Positions 1-11,895 of a stretch of DNA of 64,000 nucleotides are shown in pieces. Made by a program: the position numbers and the translations under genes. The notes under the pieces were generated by a model that searched no databases, was not told where the DNA came from, and saw nothing but the letters and a program-made list of their open reading frames with translations. The first letter of the stretch is position 1. Each line of letters opens with the position of its first letter. The stretch comes from Isoetes taiwanensis (taxonomy: Eukaryota > Streptophyta > Lycopodiopsida > Isoetales > Isoetaceae): contig JAJEKV010000336.1 in NCBI GenBank assembly GCA_021234155.1, positions 62,001 to 126,000 on the forward strand, in the 5' to 3' direction.

Positions 1-639
1 TTTTGAGCCATTATCTCCCCAAGATTTCGGTTTTTCTCATGATTTAATTCCTGCCACCTCTTTAAAGATCATCTCAAAACAATTCTGCAATATGTTTCTG
101 TGCAGATCCAGTGGTGTGAACTTTAAATCCAAAGAAGCGGCTGAGTGAATCTACAGTAAAGGTGTGTGCCTATAGGCCATCGAGCCTAAGAAGAAGTTCG
201 ATTGTTTGCCAGCCTTAGCCAGAGCCCTCAATCTCCCAAAGACTTAAAGACATTGAAGCAGCGATCAAAAGCCGAGCAGGTTGAATTTCATGTTTGAGGA
301 TTTACATCCCTAAACTTCTCTTCACATTTTGAGACCCATCTTCAAAAGTTCCAGCGAGGAATGAAGATTTCGCCAAAAGGCATTGAACGCTGATCAAAGA
401 AGAGCTCAAAGAAGAAGGTAACACTTTTTGGCCCTCAAAACCAAATGAAGATTTCCAAGTTTATGCAATATTATTTTCATTTGCTGTAGGATTACCTTAT
501 TTCGAACAATCAACAAAATTATGGGGAAGCGTTTTTTGAAACCTGAGGTGAATTACCCGGAGAATCCTGAAGTCTAGCTTTCTTTGCCCTAATAATATTT
601 TTGACCCACTAAATTCCCCCATCTTCTGATACAAGCTCC
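1..639. other. No gene recognised
   Basis: I see no convincing coding signal here on either strand. Because a Ty3-type pol remnant begins just downstream on the plus strand, this stretch may be the decayed upstream part of the same retroelement, but no protease or reverse-transcriptase motif could be read. Confidence 0.4.
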
Positions 640-1967
640 AAAGATTCAAGTGTATATGAAGGTCAATCCTCTTCCAATGTTGTATGGTAAACAAGCCACG
701 AAGACCAAATTCTATAAGTGGGTTGCCATGCTTCAAGACTTTGCCATTGAAGTCCATCTTATCCATGAGAAAAGGATCCGAGTAGTTTTATACCCTATGC
801 CTTCTACAAATATGGATTTGACCTACAAGAGGATCAAGCAGAAGAAGAAGTGTGTCATTTAGTTGGAGAAACCGTGTCTTGGATGCAAAACCCAATTTTG
901 TCAATTATCTAAGACATCAAAGAGATCCTGCCACATTTTTCACCATCCGAGAAAGTTAAGTTTAGAAAAAGATGTCTAACATATATGTGCTGGTTGGACA
1001 TTTTATGTAGGAAGATGCCTTCTGAGATTTTGTTGAGGTGCTTGGTGAAGAAGAACGGTACAAGCTCTAAGACATGCTCATGACCTCTAGCGTGGTGGAC
1101 ATTATTCTATGGATGCCACGCCAAAGAAAGAATAAGTTCTGGATACTATTGGCCTACACTTCATCATGATGTCAAAGGATGCGTCTTGAGTTATTATATT
1201 TGTCAAAAAGCATGCCAGCAATAGCGCACGAAGAATTACCTCCCCTTTCACCTATTGTATTTTATTACATTTCTTGTTGGGGATTAGATTTTGTTGGTCC
1301 TATACACCCATCTTCCCTCGCCAAACATGAATACATCTAGTGCTAGACTTCTTCACTAAATGGGCTGAAAGCAACTCCATTGACATAGTGCCAATGAGAT
1401 ACCGACAAGTTTCCCTCATCTAATATATGTGCTAGGTTTGGTACCATTGAAAATTGTTTTACGACGAGGCCTTTTGTGAATGAAGTAATAAGAACAAGCT
1501 TACCCAATTGCTTGAGATAAGACATACAAAAAGTTCTGCTTACTACCCTCGAAATGGCAGGCAGAATCCACCAATAAGACTCGATATCCATTATGAAGAA
1601 GGCGGTAGATAGGTTTCCAAGAAGGCATACAAAGTTGATCTATGCCCCCTCTGGTCCTGAACCACTTATAAAGTGGCTATAAAAAACACTCCTGCCTCTA
1701 TTGTATATGGTACTAGCGTCATTCTACCCTTTGAGCGCAGGTACTTTCATCAGGATGATGCAAATACAAGTCAAAGTGAAGAGGATGCTATTGAGTGCAA
1801 GCGGTACGCGGATCTCGGCCCTTGGAGGAACTTCCGGAGATAAGACTCTGGTGATAACAGATCACAAGATGAAAATCAAGAAGAAATTTGACAAACAAGC
1901 GTTAGGTGTCAACTATCGAGTTGGTGATTTGGTGCTTAAGTTGGCTAAAACAAAGATCCCACTCTAG
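640..1967 (+). mobile_element. Ty3/gypsy-type retrotransposon pol remnant (RNase H to integrase)
   Basis: Decayed pol region of a plant LTR retrotransposon. Around 660-775 the plus strand reads PLPMLYGKQAT followed by WVAMLQDFAIEVH, the pattern seen at the end of the Ty3-type RNase H domain. Around 1141-1220 it reads YWPTLHHDVKG with paired cysteines (YYICQKAC), the integrase zinc-binding region. Around 1270-1335 it reads WGLDFVGPIHPSS, the start of the integrase catalytic core. At 1860-1965 it reads YRVGDLVLKLAKTK, the usual segment after the integrase core. The pieces lie in different frames with many stops, so the copy is dead. Domain order (RNase H, then integrase) fits Ty3/gypsy rather than Ty1/copia. 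A reading frame on the opposite strand at 1343-1591 is only its shadow. Confidence 0.8.
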
Positions 1968-2201
1968 GTAAGTTTTCTCGTGAAATTGGGAAGGTCCATT
2001 TTGTCATTTCTTCACATCTTTGGAGCAAACTCATATTACTTACAAGAGTTAGAATCTGAGGAGGATTTTGCCAAATCCTCTCAATGCACAATGACTTGAA
2101 AGCTTATTGGATCTAAACTAGCTAATGCTAGTTAGTATAGTTGTAGGTAGTCTAAAAAGGTTGAAGTAGTTGAAATTGTTCTAGATATGATTTGCTAACA
2201 C

Positions 2202-2247
2202 TATGGGAAGAAAACCAAAAAAAAGAAGAAAAGCTGAAAAGAAAAGG
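2202..2247 (+). other. Purine-rich tract, possible polypurine tract
   Basis: A run made almost only of A and G lies about 230 bases after the last recognisable pol residues. This is where a Ty3-type element would have its polypurine tract and the start of the 3' LTR. No LTR boundary could be confirmed, because a second LTR copy is not in the window. Confidence 0.3.
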
Positions 2248-2249
2248 TA

Positions 2250-5100
2250 TGTGTTTTGATCATTAACATTGTCATTTGCAGGTTCATTAGTTGTTCTGTT
2301 TAAAGCCCGACCCGGAAAAACCATTGCCTCCTAAAGTTGTGCTCACATGCGAGAACTCAAAATCATCATGAACAGTTCTTTGAACATCTCATTGATGAGT
2401 ACCAGGATTAAGTACTAATCTGAGTTATCATGTCATTTGCAGGACCATCCTAGTCTTCCATACCATTCATTTTTCATTTATTGGCCTCCCATTCATATAA
2501 GCCTTGCTCATACTTTTATTCATTGCTATTCATCCACGCATCATCAAAAAAGCAGTCCTCCTAACTCTCTATTTCATGTCATTTGCGGGGATCATCCTTT
2601 ACCCACTAGCCTTGACTTTATACCACCACCATTTTTTTCTTTTGGGCAAATTTGCGGGACCATTACATCTTCTAGAATGTATACGCACCCTTCCATAACA
2701 TTCTAGCTTCATCCACCAAGTCATTTCTTCAAGACTCCTACAAGAATGGGTATTTGAAATCCAAAAAGTATCAAGTTTTATCCACAAGATCATTTGAAGC
2801 AGATTTTGGACGTTCCCCAAGTTTCAACACTTATGGGAAGTCAAAAGAACATGGTAGCAGACCCTACAAGTCACAAATGTTCAAAAGTTCTTCTTTGTGT
2901 TCAAAGTTGAGAATTCATCACCAAAAATGTGAAGTACACATAGTTCTATCCGGTTTCTATTCGGCACCATTTTTCCATACATGAACACCTCAAAGAAAAC
3001 CTTATATTATCTCAGAACAGGATATGCATTGATTTGGCATTCACTTTCATATATTTGCACTTTTCAGAGCTTTTATGCTGCATTCTAAGGAGCTCTGATA
3101 TTTCAGAACAGGATAATTCAGATTCAGATGTCGAGAAGCTTTTAAACAGGTTTCAAGGCCGGGGACCAGCCATTTTTTCTTTTTAAAGATGTTGCCCTTG
3201 AAGTGGCAACATGAAGAAGAGATGAAGATATGAAGAAAATTCCAAGTATTGGAGAGCTATTAAAGGAAAAGTATCAGGGCTGAAAGAGAATCTAGGCCAG
3301 ATGAGTACCCCTGCCAAAACCTCAGCCAAAACTAGCCATCCTTGATTTTTCCCAAATTTTGAGCCTATCTCCTATTTTTTTCTTGAATTTCCCCTATCGC
3401 TAGCCAAATATGCTTCTAAAGATGCCTAAAAATCCAAAATGCCAAAAAATCTATACCTTTGCCAAGTGGCATCCTAGTCATCATCCTAAAGTGCCAAAGA
3501 TGTCAAAAAGTCAAGTAAAAAGTCAAAATGGAAAGCCAAAAGGCACACTTTCTAAAAATACCCTTGCCACGTCATCAAAAAAAATGCCACCTAGGATGGC
3601 CACCTTGCTCAAAAAAAATGCTTTGTCATCCAACTTTGGTTATATCTTTGCCACTTGGGCCAAAATCATGCCACCTCATCAAAAATATCAAGGGGCATTT
3701 GAAATCTCGAAATTCCACTTAGGCAAAAAGCCATGTTTGACTCTGCCACATCATCCTTCACTATGCCAAGTCATCATTTCATCATTATGTCACCATCCAT
3801 TGCCCAGTCACCATTGATTCACCTTTTTAGCCCAAAAAATCAAAGTGCCATTTTCCAAAATTTGACCACATCATCTTGTAGCCCCAATGAAAATATGCCA
3901 CCTGGCACAAAAAATTTCCAAAAAAGACCCTATATAGACCTTTAAATTCCACTTCTTGGGAATCGTGCCCTTTTAAAAAATATAAAAAATTGTCCTATTC
4001 TACCCACCCCCTGACCTAGATTCCTTTCCAGCCAATCACCCCCCTCCACGTGGCTCACCCGGGCGTGTGGGGCGGTGGAGGTACCGAATCCCACGTGGGC
4101 AAGACACGTCAATTTATAAGTTTGCGTGGATCGGGCTATATATCCCCTGGGCTGACTTTTCGATTTCGGCCTGTGGGATATATCCATTGAAGAAAATTCT
4201 GCCAAGATCCATTAGGGTTCTATGATTCTCAGCTTCCCGCGCAATTTGAGTGATCTGTAGCATTCGCCGATCATAACCGACTTCTGGAACCAATCGAATC
4301 ATGAAGAAGATGCCGAATTAATGGAGATCATGCCAAGAACAGAATATTGCCTATTTTTGGGAAAAAAGAGTTCGTAGCCATATACAGACAAATCGGAGCT
4401 CTAACTACCACCGAGGGTCTATAAAGATGATCCAGAGCCGTATTCTACTAGGGAGAGAGGAGATTTTTGATTAGAAAACCGCCCTTGTTCTTGAAAGCCA
4501 AGATTCTTGAAGTTCGATACAAATTCTATTTGAGTGATCGAATGGATTACCCGGCGAGTGTATTATGTTCCTAAGATAATCTGAGAAAAGTTTTCTTGAG
4601 CAATTCATGGTGTTTCCCCTTTCTTCAATCGATTTCTCGAAGTTTTTAATCAAAAAATTAGGGTTTCCCATTTTTATTTTACCCAGTCCATTTCGGCGAA
4701 CTTTTGCCCACGAATTCCCCATCAATCTTTATCAACAAATGAGTTGAAATCAATTCAAGTTATCGATATTATCTAGATTTAGCTAAATTGATAGCTATCC
4801 TGCCAGAATTTGTTCAAAAAAATTCATCATGCATTCAAAGGAAGTTTGCCTGCATCCCCAAGTTTTTTCTTCAATCATTTTCACTACTTTGTTGCAGAAA
4901 ACATCCCAGTTATACACCCGCATTCACATATCACCTCATTTCCTCACATTTGCACCTCTTTTCTCATCTTTTCACATCCCCCTCACCACATCCTTGGCTC
5001 TTCAGACCCTAAACACAGAATTTGCAAGTATCTTTTTAGGAAATCCCACAATTTAGAGATTTGTGCATCACGTTTTTTGCAAGGATTACGTGAAAAGATT
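2250..5100. other. Non-coding stretch, possibly LTR-derived
   Basis: No protein family is recognisable. The position just after a Ty3 pol remnant and the presence of an ATTAGGGTTT-like segment near 4209 would fit LTR or LTR-adjacent DNA, but this is inference. Open frames here are short and low in complexity. Confidence 0.35.
3405..3925. repeat. Degenerate low-complexity tract rich in TGCCAC/ATCAAAA
   Basis: The words TGCCAC, GCCAAA and CATCAAAA recur irregularly through about 500 bases, giving an A+C-rich composition unlike the flanks. The open frames that cross it are products of this composition. It looks like an old, diverged tandem array within retroelement non-coding DNA. Confidence 0.5.
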
Positions 5101-5118
5101 TAAAAGTGTAATTTTGTC

Positions 5119-6512
5119 TCAATACATGACTATATTTTCCAAACAATGCATCCACATTAGGAACCCCAAATTGACTCTTTCAAAAATACCCACAGCTGTT
5201 AAGTAGGATAGGAAAGAAAACATCCACCTGTTCTTATTTTGACCAGCACAATTATCTAGTTGCAAGAGGAGCTTTACGGGGTAGATCCGAGGTTTTATGC
5301 GAGATGTTGAAGCTCCAACATGTTCATTAGGTCCATTCCTCCTAAATCTTGCCTTGCTAAACTTTTCAATACTATTAGGGGTTCCATCCAACAATGCACT
5401 ATGTAGTGCCGGCTAGTTGTGGGATCCTGTAGGTGACCATTGTAACCCTTCTCATAGTTTCTTAAACACCTCATGATACTCCCAATGTGAAAATCTAGAC
5501 CATCACTCCACAACTCTAAATTGAAATGGCCATAATAGGTCTGATCGCCCATGCAATATTGCTTTGGAGTCATTGAAATCTGCAAAGGGTATGATCTTCC
5601 ACATGACTTAGGAATGTACTTGAATTGTGGAAGACAAGTCTTGTTGGTCCATTTTATCATGTATAATACATAGATAGTTATTAGGTTCCATTCGGATAAG
5701 GTCCTCCACATCCAATAAGTTGATCTACATGATAGTTGATACGTCATATGGTCCTTCATATGTTCCCTTATCTTTGCCCCTTAGACTTGGTTGCCTGTCT
5801 TATCTAGTGTCTCCTTCAACTTAGCACATAAATTGCACTTGGCAAAGTTGTTTTGAAGTTGCTATGGTTACATGCTTGAAATGCTTATTCCATAGCCTAC
5901 TAAAACTGGGCTGGGATATAGAGGCCACTCCAAGTTCCCGAAGCAATGCATTTATTTCCTCTAATATGCTCTTCTGGGTACAATGGGATGGCAATCTCTT
6001 TTCAACAATAACTCTACCCTGTTCATCCTTCTTACTCTTATGTGGCATGTTTTCTGCATTGAAATCCACATATCTAGTTTCAAATATTTTCTTTGCAGCT
6101 ATAGTTCTTGAGGTAGGCCTTACCAGGCCAATGTTCTGATATCAAGGTATTGTATTGCTTGTGTTCTCCTCTTCATGACATCTCTAACCTTTGGTGAAAC
6201 TTTGGTATTGTCAAGCCAAAATTCACGAACCTGACATTTGATTGAATCATCGATTCTATTTGATCTTGGCATCCTTCCTGCCAAAGCCCATACATTTGCT
6301 CCACTTAATGACATTATCTTCCTTCTTGCTGCAGCTTTGGATAAATTTCTTGGCTGTATCTTTAGCAATTTTGAAAAAACATTCTTGTTTATATCTCCTT
6401 TTTTTCCAGCAATCATTGATAACAGTGAATGTTTTGCAGCCAATTTATCTTTGCTATTAGCAGACTTTACTTCTTGAAGCCCATCTTTCAAGTTTCCGAT
6501 CATTGATTTCAT
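5119..6512 (-). pseudogene. Transposase-like protein (GHTH-type family), copy A, decayed
   Basis: Minus-strand relic of a family that I know as DUF7869-containing proteins, probably transposases (family name from memory). From the 5' end: a helical N-terminal part (6512-6120) with NVWALAGRMPRSNR; then (6069-5821) PSFSRLWNKHFKHV, the conserved segment before the catalytic domain; then near 5680 the frame-shifted motif IIHDKMDQ, also found in copy C; then near 5250 LLQLDNCAGQNKNR followed by FSFLSYLTAVGIFERV. The LDN aspartate is a candidate metal ligand. The GHTH segment expected next is missing: GFLM is followed in another frame by VDALFGKYSHVL, so a few residues were deleted. Several frameshifts and stops make it a pseudogene. 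It is closer to copy C than to copy B. Confidence 0.75.
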
Positions 6513-7136
6513 AACAATAACTTCGAAGGATTTCCAATTCTGGTTCGAAAGCGGAGAAAAAGCACGTCATCTTGCAACAAACGATCACAAAAAATTAATC
6601 TTTGATCTCGACGAAGCGTTTGCCGAATCGAGGATGCAATCCAATCGACCTGTCAACACGCTTCTTTATTTGTTTTGTGGCATAACACGGCCAATGTCGG
6701 CATACTTGCGCTTAGAACCATCTCTTCCATTGGAAATTCTCACCCTCCATGAGCAGTTGAAATTGATTTGTATTTCTTGTAGATTCAATTGGCATGTGTG
6801 TTTATACGGAATTCCTTGATTGTTAAAATCTGTGAAAGGGGAATTTGGAAAGGAGGGACGGATCCATTCAATTGGTTGGTGGTTAGGTGGTTAACCAAGA
6901 ATTTGGGGGAATGGGGATGATCTTGCAATCATTGCATATCTGACACAAAATGACAAACCATAGTATCTTGATGTACATCTAAAATGTACCCCAAAAAAGC
7001 ACAAATTCGTCCTTCAATTCAGTACAATGTACGTACACCCTTTCATGCTTTTACCCGGGGAATGATGAAGAAGAAAGGTATCGTGACAATGTTCCCTTTT
7101 TTGATATCCATGCATTTTACAAACTACAAGCATATA

Positions 7137-7230
7137 GAAATCGCGCCTGGTGCGATTTCAGGTTTCCTAGAGCATATTTTTAAATTATGTTGACATGCAT
7201 CATTAATGAAATCGCGCCTGGCGCATTTTC
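7137..7230. repeat. Two GC-centred imperfect palindromes (AAATCGCGC...)
   Basis: GAAATCGCGC-ctg-GTGCGATTTC at 7137-7159 and a diverged copy at 7208-7230. The arms pair GAAATCGC with GCGATTTC around a short centre. A third copy lies at 8415-8436. They resemble in size and GC-rich core the palindromes around transposase copies B and C. Confidence 0.7.
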
Positions 7231-8414
7231 ATTTTCCATTTCTTTCATCTCATACGTTATTGTTCTCCTTACAGAAATGATTTGGCTTCCCCAAAAGTAC
7301 TGGTCTTTGATTTGAATTACCTAAAGCAACGTTTGAAAAGTCATGGTATGCGCAACAACCATTTGAGACACGTACCAAATATGTTTACCCGCGCCCTTAT
7401 CTGAAGGAGATGTTGGACCAGGCCTTGACCTGTTTTTGCAGCAATTTGGTCATCTATGGAGCATAGAAATATACATGATGTTTTGAAAGTAGCTAAATAG
7501 AAATTGAGGCGTCCATCGGGATCAAAGCAAATGTGCTTCATTCACAAACCCTAAAGAACCGAAGGGTAAAAGATATTTGTGAAATGCTTGCAACATGATG
7601 GATGCCCTAGGTGTTGAGGATAAGGAAGGCATGGTCATGGTGGATGATGACGCTCTAAAGTGTTGCTTCAATCAGTCACAGTCATTGAATCCGCCACCCT
7701 ATCATCCTCAAGATTTTGACAAAGATGACTTCCTGCTTCACTTTGTTAGTGTCCTGCAGGAAATAGCTTCGGAAAAATGGTGAAGAGATACAAACACTAT
7801 ACCCAAGAACTTGATCGGACAGGGAAATTGTGAGGACCTTGAGAAAATCATTCTAGAAAGGGAACGCGTTTTGATATATATATGTATCGAGGAAATACAC
7901 TTTCCAAAAAGTTTTGAATATGAAATATACTTTACAACCTAAAGGTTTTGAATATATATTGTGTTCTTATATCAAACATTATTGGTTTACGGTAACGTAT
8001 TGTTTTTTTATATTATGTGTATGGTTTTGCTATACTTGCAATAATTTGTATGTATATCCGGTCAATAATTTAGGTGTGTATAAATAGGTATGCATGAAAT
8101 TGGCAAACCATCGGCGGTCTCCGCCTTCCGCTTTGTTATTATGGCACATTCTATTACCTGCAAGATGAACCATGCGGACTCTGAGGTGCCGCGAAGCTAG
8201 AAATAGAACTTCGGGGACTGGCTTGATGTCGTTGCTATGAATCCCCCGCTTCTATCCCGATCCCTTTGATGTTGTAATCCATCTTATATGGAAATCGAGA
8301 GCATGGTTTGTTCATGATCGGCGGGGATCTCCGGATCGCTCACCGGCGCTGGCGGCGATGAATCGGATTAGTTTTTAAGTTTATGTTCTATTATAATGCG
8401 TTATTTATGCCAAG

Positions 8415-8436
8415 CAAATCGCGCACTTGCGATTTG
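8415..8436. repeat. GC-centred palindrome, third copy near transposase A
   Basis: CAAATCGCGCACTTGCGATTTG: the arms CAAATCGC and GCGATTTG are exact reverse complements with a 6-base centre. Same family as the two copies at 7137-7230. Confidence 0.7.
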
Positions 8437-8740
8437 AACCATTTAAAATCTCTATTTTGTAGCAACTTGCTTGCTGTTATTTATTCGTAAAGCATTACAA
8501 TTTCAATGTTTAGATTTCGTTGTCGTCCGTGAATGTGCGAATTAATAAGCAATTTCCTGCTTTTTCTGGGTCATTTGCATCGAATATTTGAATGCCTTTG
8601 CATTTTAATATAAAATGCATCTTCGTAGCCCAAAAATGAACACAGTGCAAAAGTGTGGTTAATTCAATATAATGGTCAATAAAATGCTTATACGGCGCGG
8701 TTTTGGAATAGATATAATCCCAATTTAATTGAATGATGGT

Positions 8741-9609
8741 TAAAATACATTACTCCAACAGCTTAGTAAAAAATGAAGCATACAAACTCCAATGAATGCA
8801 GTAGAAAAATTGCAGGTCAGATGTGAAAAATTTATCCCTGAAGCTCGTTTGGGTCCATGTCAGGTGAATACTGTATGCATGATTTTCTCGGAGCAAAAAG
8901 GCGCTAGGAATTGCCTCACAACACGGCAATTGATCCATGTTTTAGTGTATGCTATATGCATGACTTTCTCGGAGCAGGAAAAAACTAGAAGTAAAAATAA
9001 AAATTGCCCCAGACAAAAAGTACCTGATTATGCAATCTCTGCAGCTTGCGATTTGGCCCTGTTCTCACCACAGCCTGCAACTCATAATCCCTTCAATTAT
9101 TTGTCTGCCCAACATGCATAAAAGTTTCTACGTTCCATGTAAATACTGGAAGGTGACAAGAATTAACCAAATATTGCAATGTAACGTCAGATTCCTTGAA
9201 CTAAATCTTATAACAAGCATTTTGATAAAGTTGACTGAAGCAAACCTCAAACTGCAAAAGAGTTCTAAGGATGATGTTTTTAAGCAATTTTGTGTTACGC
9301 ACCACAAGTGAGTGTCCCTATCTCGTCCAATAGGATGCATTTGATCTGAGGCAGAAATAAAAATATAAGAAAGCTCAAACCCATGCCTATCCAGATAAGC
9401 ATTAGGTGCCTTAGGTGCATTCTCAAATGCCTGTCCAGTTCAAGGCCTTCATGTCACAAGCGTTGCAAATACAACCTAAGCAAAAAAATATGTTGGATTC
9501 CAGTCTTGCAGACGCTTCAAGGAAAAAACTGTTTCGTAGAGTAAAGAAACTGCATAAAAGTGGTATAAAATACCGAGAGTTGCAATCTGTGGATTGGTGC
9601 TTACCTTCC
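8741..9609. other. Unassigned stretch, may hold last exons of transposase B
   Basis: On the minus strand, a possible exon near 9482-9520 reads RLQDWNPTYF after an AG acceptor, and a short frame lies at 9128-9340. These could be C-terminal exons of transposase copy B, but I cannot tie them to a known motif. A phrase containing ATGCATGA and TTTCTCGGAGCA occurs twice (about 8875-8898 and 8955-8977), an imperfect local duplication. Confidence 0.3.
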
Positions 9610-11020
9610 TGTGCTGCTTTCCGGGCAGATAATTTATCATGTCATTTCATCAAAACGTTTGCACCTGATTTCTGATTGCTTTTATTTTGCTATCAACCTG
9701 CTTCTTGCCTGAATCCGATAGCTTCTGTAAATTTTCCGGAAAACTTTTGGGGTTTCCCTCAAAAAGTGGAATAGGGTCAAAAACAAATAAATCAAATGGG
9801 GTTGTTTCAAGTCCGTCGCCCTCTCCATCCATCGAATTCGACAAGGCCTAGAAGAAAGTCGAGCAAGCAGAAGCAGAGGAGGGAATTGGGATGGTCGGAG
9901 AAGAGGAGAAGTGATTTTCAGGGACTTTCTAATTTTCACGGCCGTCGGATGCAAAATTAAAAAATCTAATGGTTGAGATTAAAAATAGCTGACGTGGCAC
10001 GACATGTGGCATAGCTAGGAATGCAGGAAATCGGAGTTGGAAAACAAATTCACGAAAATCACAAGTCTCGCTAAGCACTTCGACAACTGGAGTTGGACTG
10101 TAGGCTTTCTCGATCACACTGCACAGGGAGTACAGACAAAATGCCTTTTTCCTGTGCAACCTTACAGAAAATCGACTGAACATTTGGTCTACTTGATCAT
10201 GCGTGTGGCCAACAAGTAAGAAGCCAACCTTGACCTTTCAGAAGATACCTAATTGGACCAGCATTGCACAGTAGGCAAATAGAACTTGGTTTTTGTTTTC
10301 CCTGCTTGTATTGTCTAGCTGTATGTAGAGCACTAAAGGCAACTTCTTCGTTGCCAGAAGAATCTTGTTCAGTATTGTCACCGTGAGGTTAGGATCACTG
10401 TGTATACTCTGCACTTTACCACGCCCTGAAAAACTAAAGCACCAACTAGATGCAACTTCAAGAAGTCGGCTTCATCTAAATCTTTAGGAACATTTATAAA
10501 ATGAGGAAGGAACGTCTTCTTTTGATTCATGCCATCTACTGCCACAGACATGTATTCAAGAGGCCTCTCCAAAGCTTTTTTTCTGTGTTTTCCAAGCTTC
10601 TTTCTTTCCAGGGCTTGAGCCTCTCTGTGTTCCTATAATTGTTGAGACATTTGTCAATATCACAGTCACTTGCGTTGCTATGCGCGCATAGACACAATGA
10701 CACGTATTTGGTTTCTCGCTATGTGCGCATAGACAAGTGACCAGGGTACATGAAGCATGCTATGCGCGCATAGACAAGCGACCAGAAAATAGGAAGCACG
10801 CTATGCGCGCATAGACCAGAGTCCTTGCTTTACAAATTGTGCTATGCGCGCATAGACAAAAGACAAATCTAGTTAAACTGTGTTACGAGCACATAGATAT
10901 GGGAACAGTACTTTGAAACAAAGAACGTACTTTTCTCGGGAAGATTATTTGTCATGGACCTTTTCTCCTTCAATACAGAATAGGTAGAATATACCGAGAA
11001 CCGGTGCCTTTCTGGGATCC
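9610..11020 (-). pseudogene. Transposase-like protein (GHTH-type family), copy B, 3' half
   Basis: C-terminal half of the transposase gene split by the element at 11,024-17,742. Exon 10,931-11,020 continues the reading from the 5' half across the insertion (RIPERHRFS, then LKEKRS) and ends at a GTACGT donor. An intron (10,633-10,930) packed with CTATGCGCGCATAG palindromes follows. The next exon reads LEYMSVAVDGMNQKKTFLPH, then LYIQLDNTSRENKNQ, then VGFLLVGHTHDQVDQMFSRF at about 10,170-10,230, then AYSPTPVVEVLSETCDF. LDN and GHTH-x3-D are the likely metal-binding residues of an RNase-H-like core. Breaks: a frameshift near 10,400 and an in-frame TGA at 10,238-10,240. A further exon (9,844-9,610) ends at a GTAAGC donor. 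The gene is dead but its family is clear. Confidence 0.82.
10678..10905. repeat. Palindrome cluster CTATGCGCGCATAG in the transposase B intron
   Basis: Exact copies of the 14-bp palindrome at 10,678, 10,760, 10,801 and 10,842, plus diverged copies near 10,719 (ATGTGCGCAT) and 10,883 (TTACGAGCACATAG). Spacing is roughly 40 bases. All lie inside the minus-strand intron 10,633-10,930; none enters the flanking exons. Confidence 0.92.
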
Positions 11021-11023
11021 TAA

Positions 11024-11039
11024 CACAAGGCCCCCAAAA
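11024..11039 (+). repeat. Left terminal inverted repeat
   Basis: CACAAGGCCCCCAAAA, directly preceded by the 3-bp target duplication TAA (11,021-11,023). Its exact reverse complement closes the element at 17,727-17,742. Confidence 0.9.
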
Positions 11040-11150
11040 TTGAATCATTATGATTTTTTTTTAATGGTTTGTTGGCGAAAACCAAATCCATAAATCAGTA
11101 CATGTTAGTGGGTTCAAAAGTTTACAAACCATGTCTAGTTAACTAATACG

Positions 11151-11358
11151 GTTCACCAACATATTTTTCTAAGGTGATAAGACAACATTGTTTTATGACA
11201 TGGTATTGAAACATGGCAATTTTAATTGGTCTCTGTAACAATTTAAACTATAGGGTTCTTCAACATATTTTTATAAAGTGATAAGACAATATTGTTTTAT
11301 GACATGGTATTGAAACATGGCAATTTTTATTGGTCTATGTAATAACTTAAATTATATG
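11151..11358. repeat. Subterminal tandem duplication, 104-bp unit
   Basis: Two adjacent copies (11,151-11,254 and 11,255-11,358) share long stretches such as CATGGTATTGAAACATGGCA. Repeats near the ends are usual in CACTA-like elements, where they serve as transposase binding sites; that role is inferred here. Confidence 0.75.
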
Positions 11359-11895
11359 ATATGAACTACTATTTAGTATGTCAAGTTTATTAGACTAGTA
11401 TTTGATCACATCTATCTTCTTCAATATATTGATATGGTAATTTTAAGCGCATATTTCTCATGATACTTTACAATGATTAATCATCAATACACAACGTGGT
11501 AAATAATTCTAGTTTAAATATGCTAATATGGCTTTTTTTACCTTGTTTTTCTCCATGGTACTAAAACATAATTATGACAGTTAGTTTTTCTAACAACTTA
11601 AAATATCTAACACGAACTAATGCTTAGTATTTGAAGTTTAATAGAATGGTATTTGATCGCATTTATCTTCCTCAGTATATTGACTTGATAAATTATTTAG
11701 ATATTTGTAGCAATCAATGGACAAGATATACCTAGTTTCTAATATACGATATTTGATAGTGCTTCCTGACCTAGTAATATAATATTAGAGCATGATATTT
11801 GGCCTTAATTAGCACAATAAACTTAAATGCTTTGAACATGTTTGATCACAAACCATGTTGTTACATGTAATGATTATTAATTGGTATTCGTTTAT

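Larger units (their letters stand above)
6540..8740. other. Intergenic region right of transposase copy A
   Basis: No recognisable gene. A short acidic plus-strand frame at 7595-7783 (ATG start, 62 codons) matches nothing I know. This is where copies B and C have their divergent partner gene, but no ParB-like or methyltransferase motif was found here, so copy A either lost its partner or never had one. Three GC-centred inverted repeats lie in this stretch and are listed separately. Confidence 0.4.

Noticed and set aside
1343-1591. Minus-strand 82-codon frame
   Set aside because: It is antisense to the integrase region of the Ty3 remnant.
3410-3817. 135-codon plus-strand frame
   Set aside because: Low-complexity TGCCAC/CATCAAAA tract; residues are compositionally biased and no domain is visible.
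10678-10905. Regularly spaced short repeats resembling a CRISPR array
   Set aside because: The repeat is a 14-bp palindrome, spacing is irregular, the locus is an intron of a eukaryotic gene and no cas gene is present.
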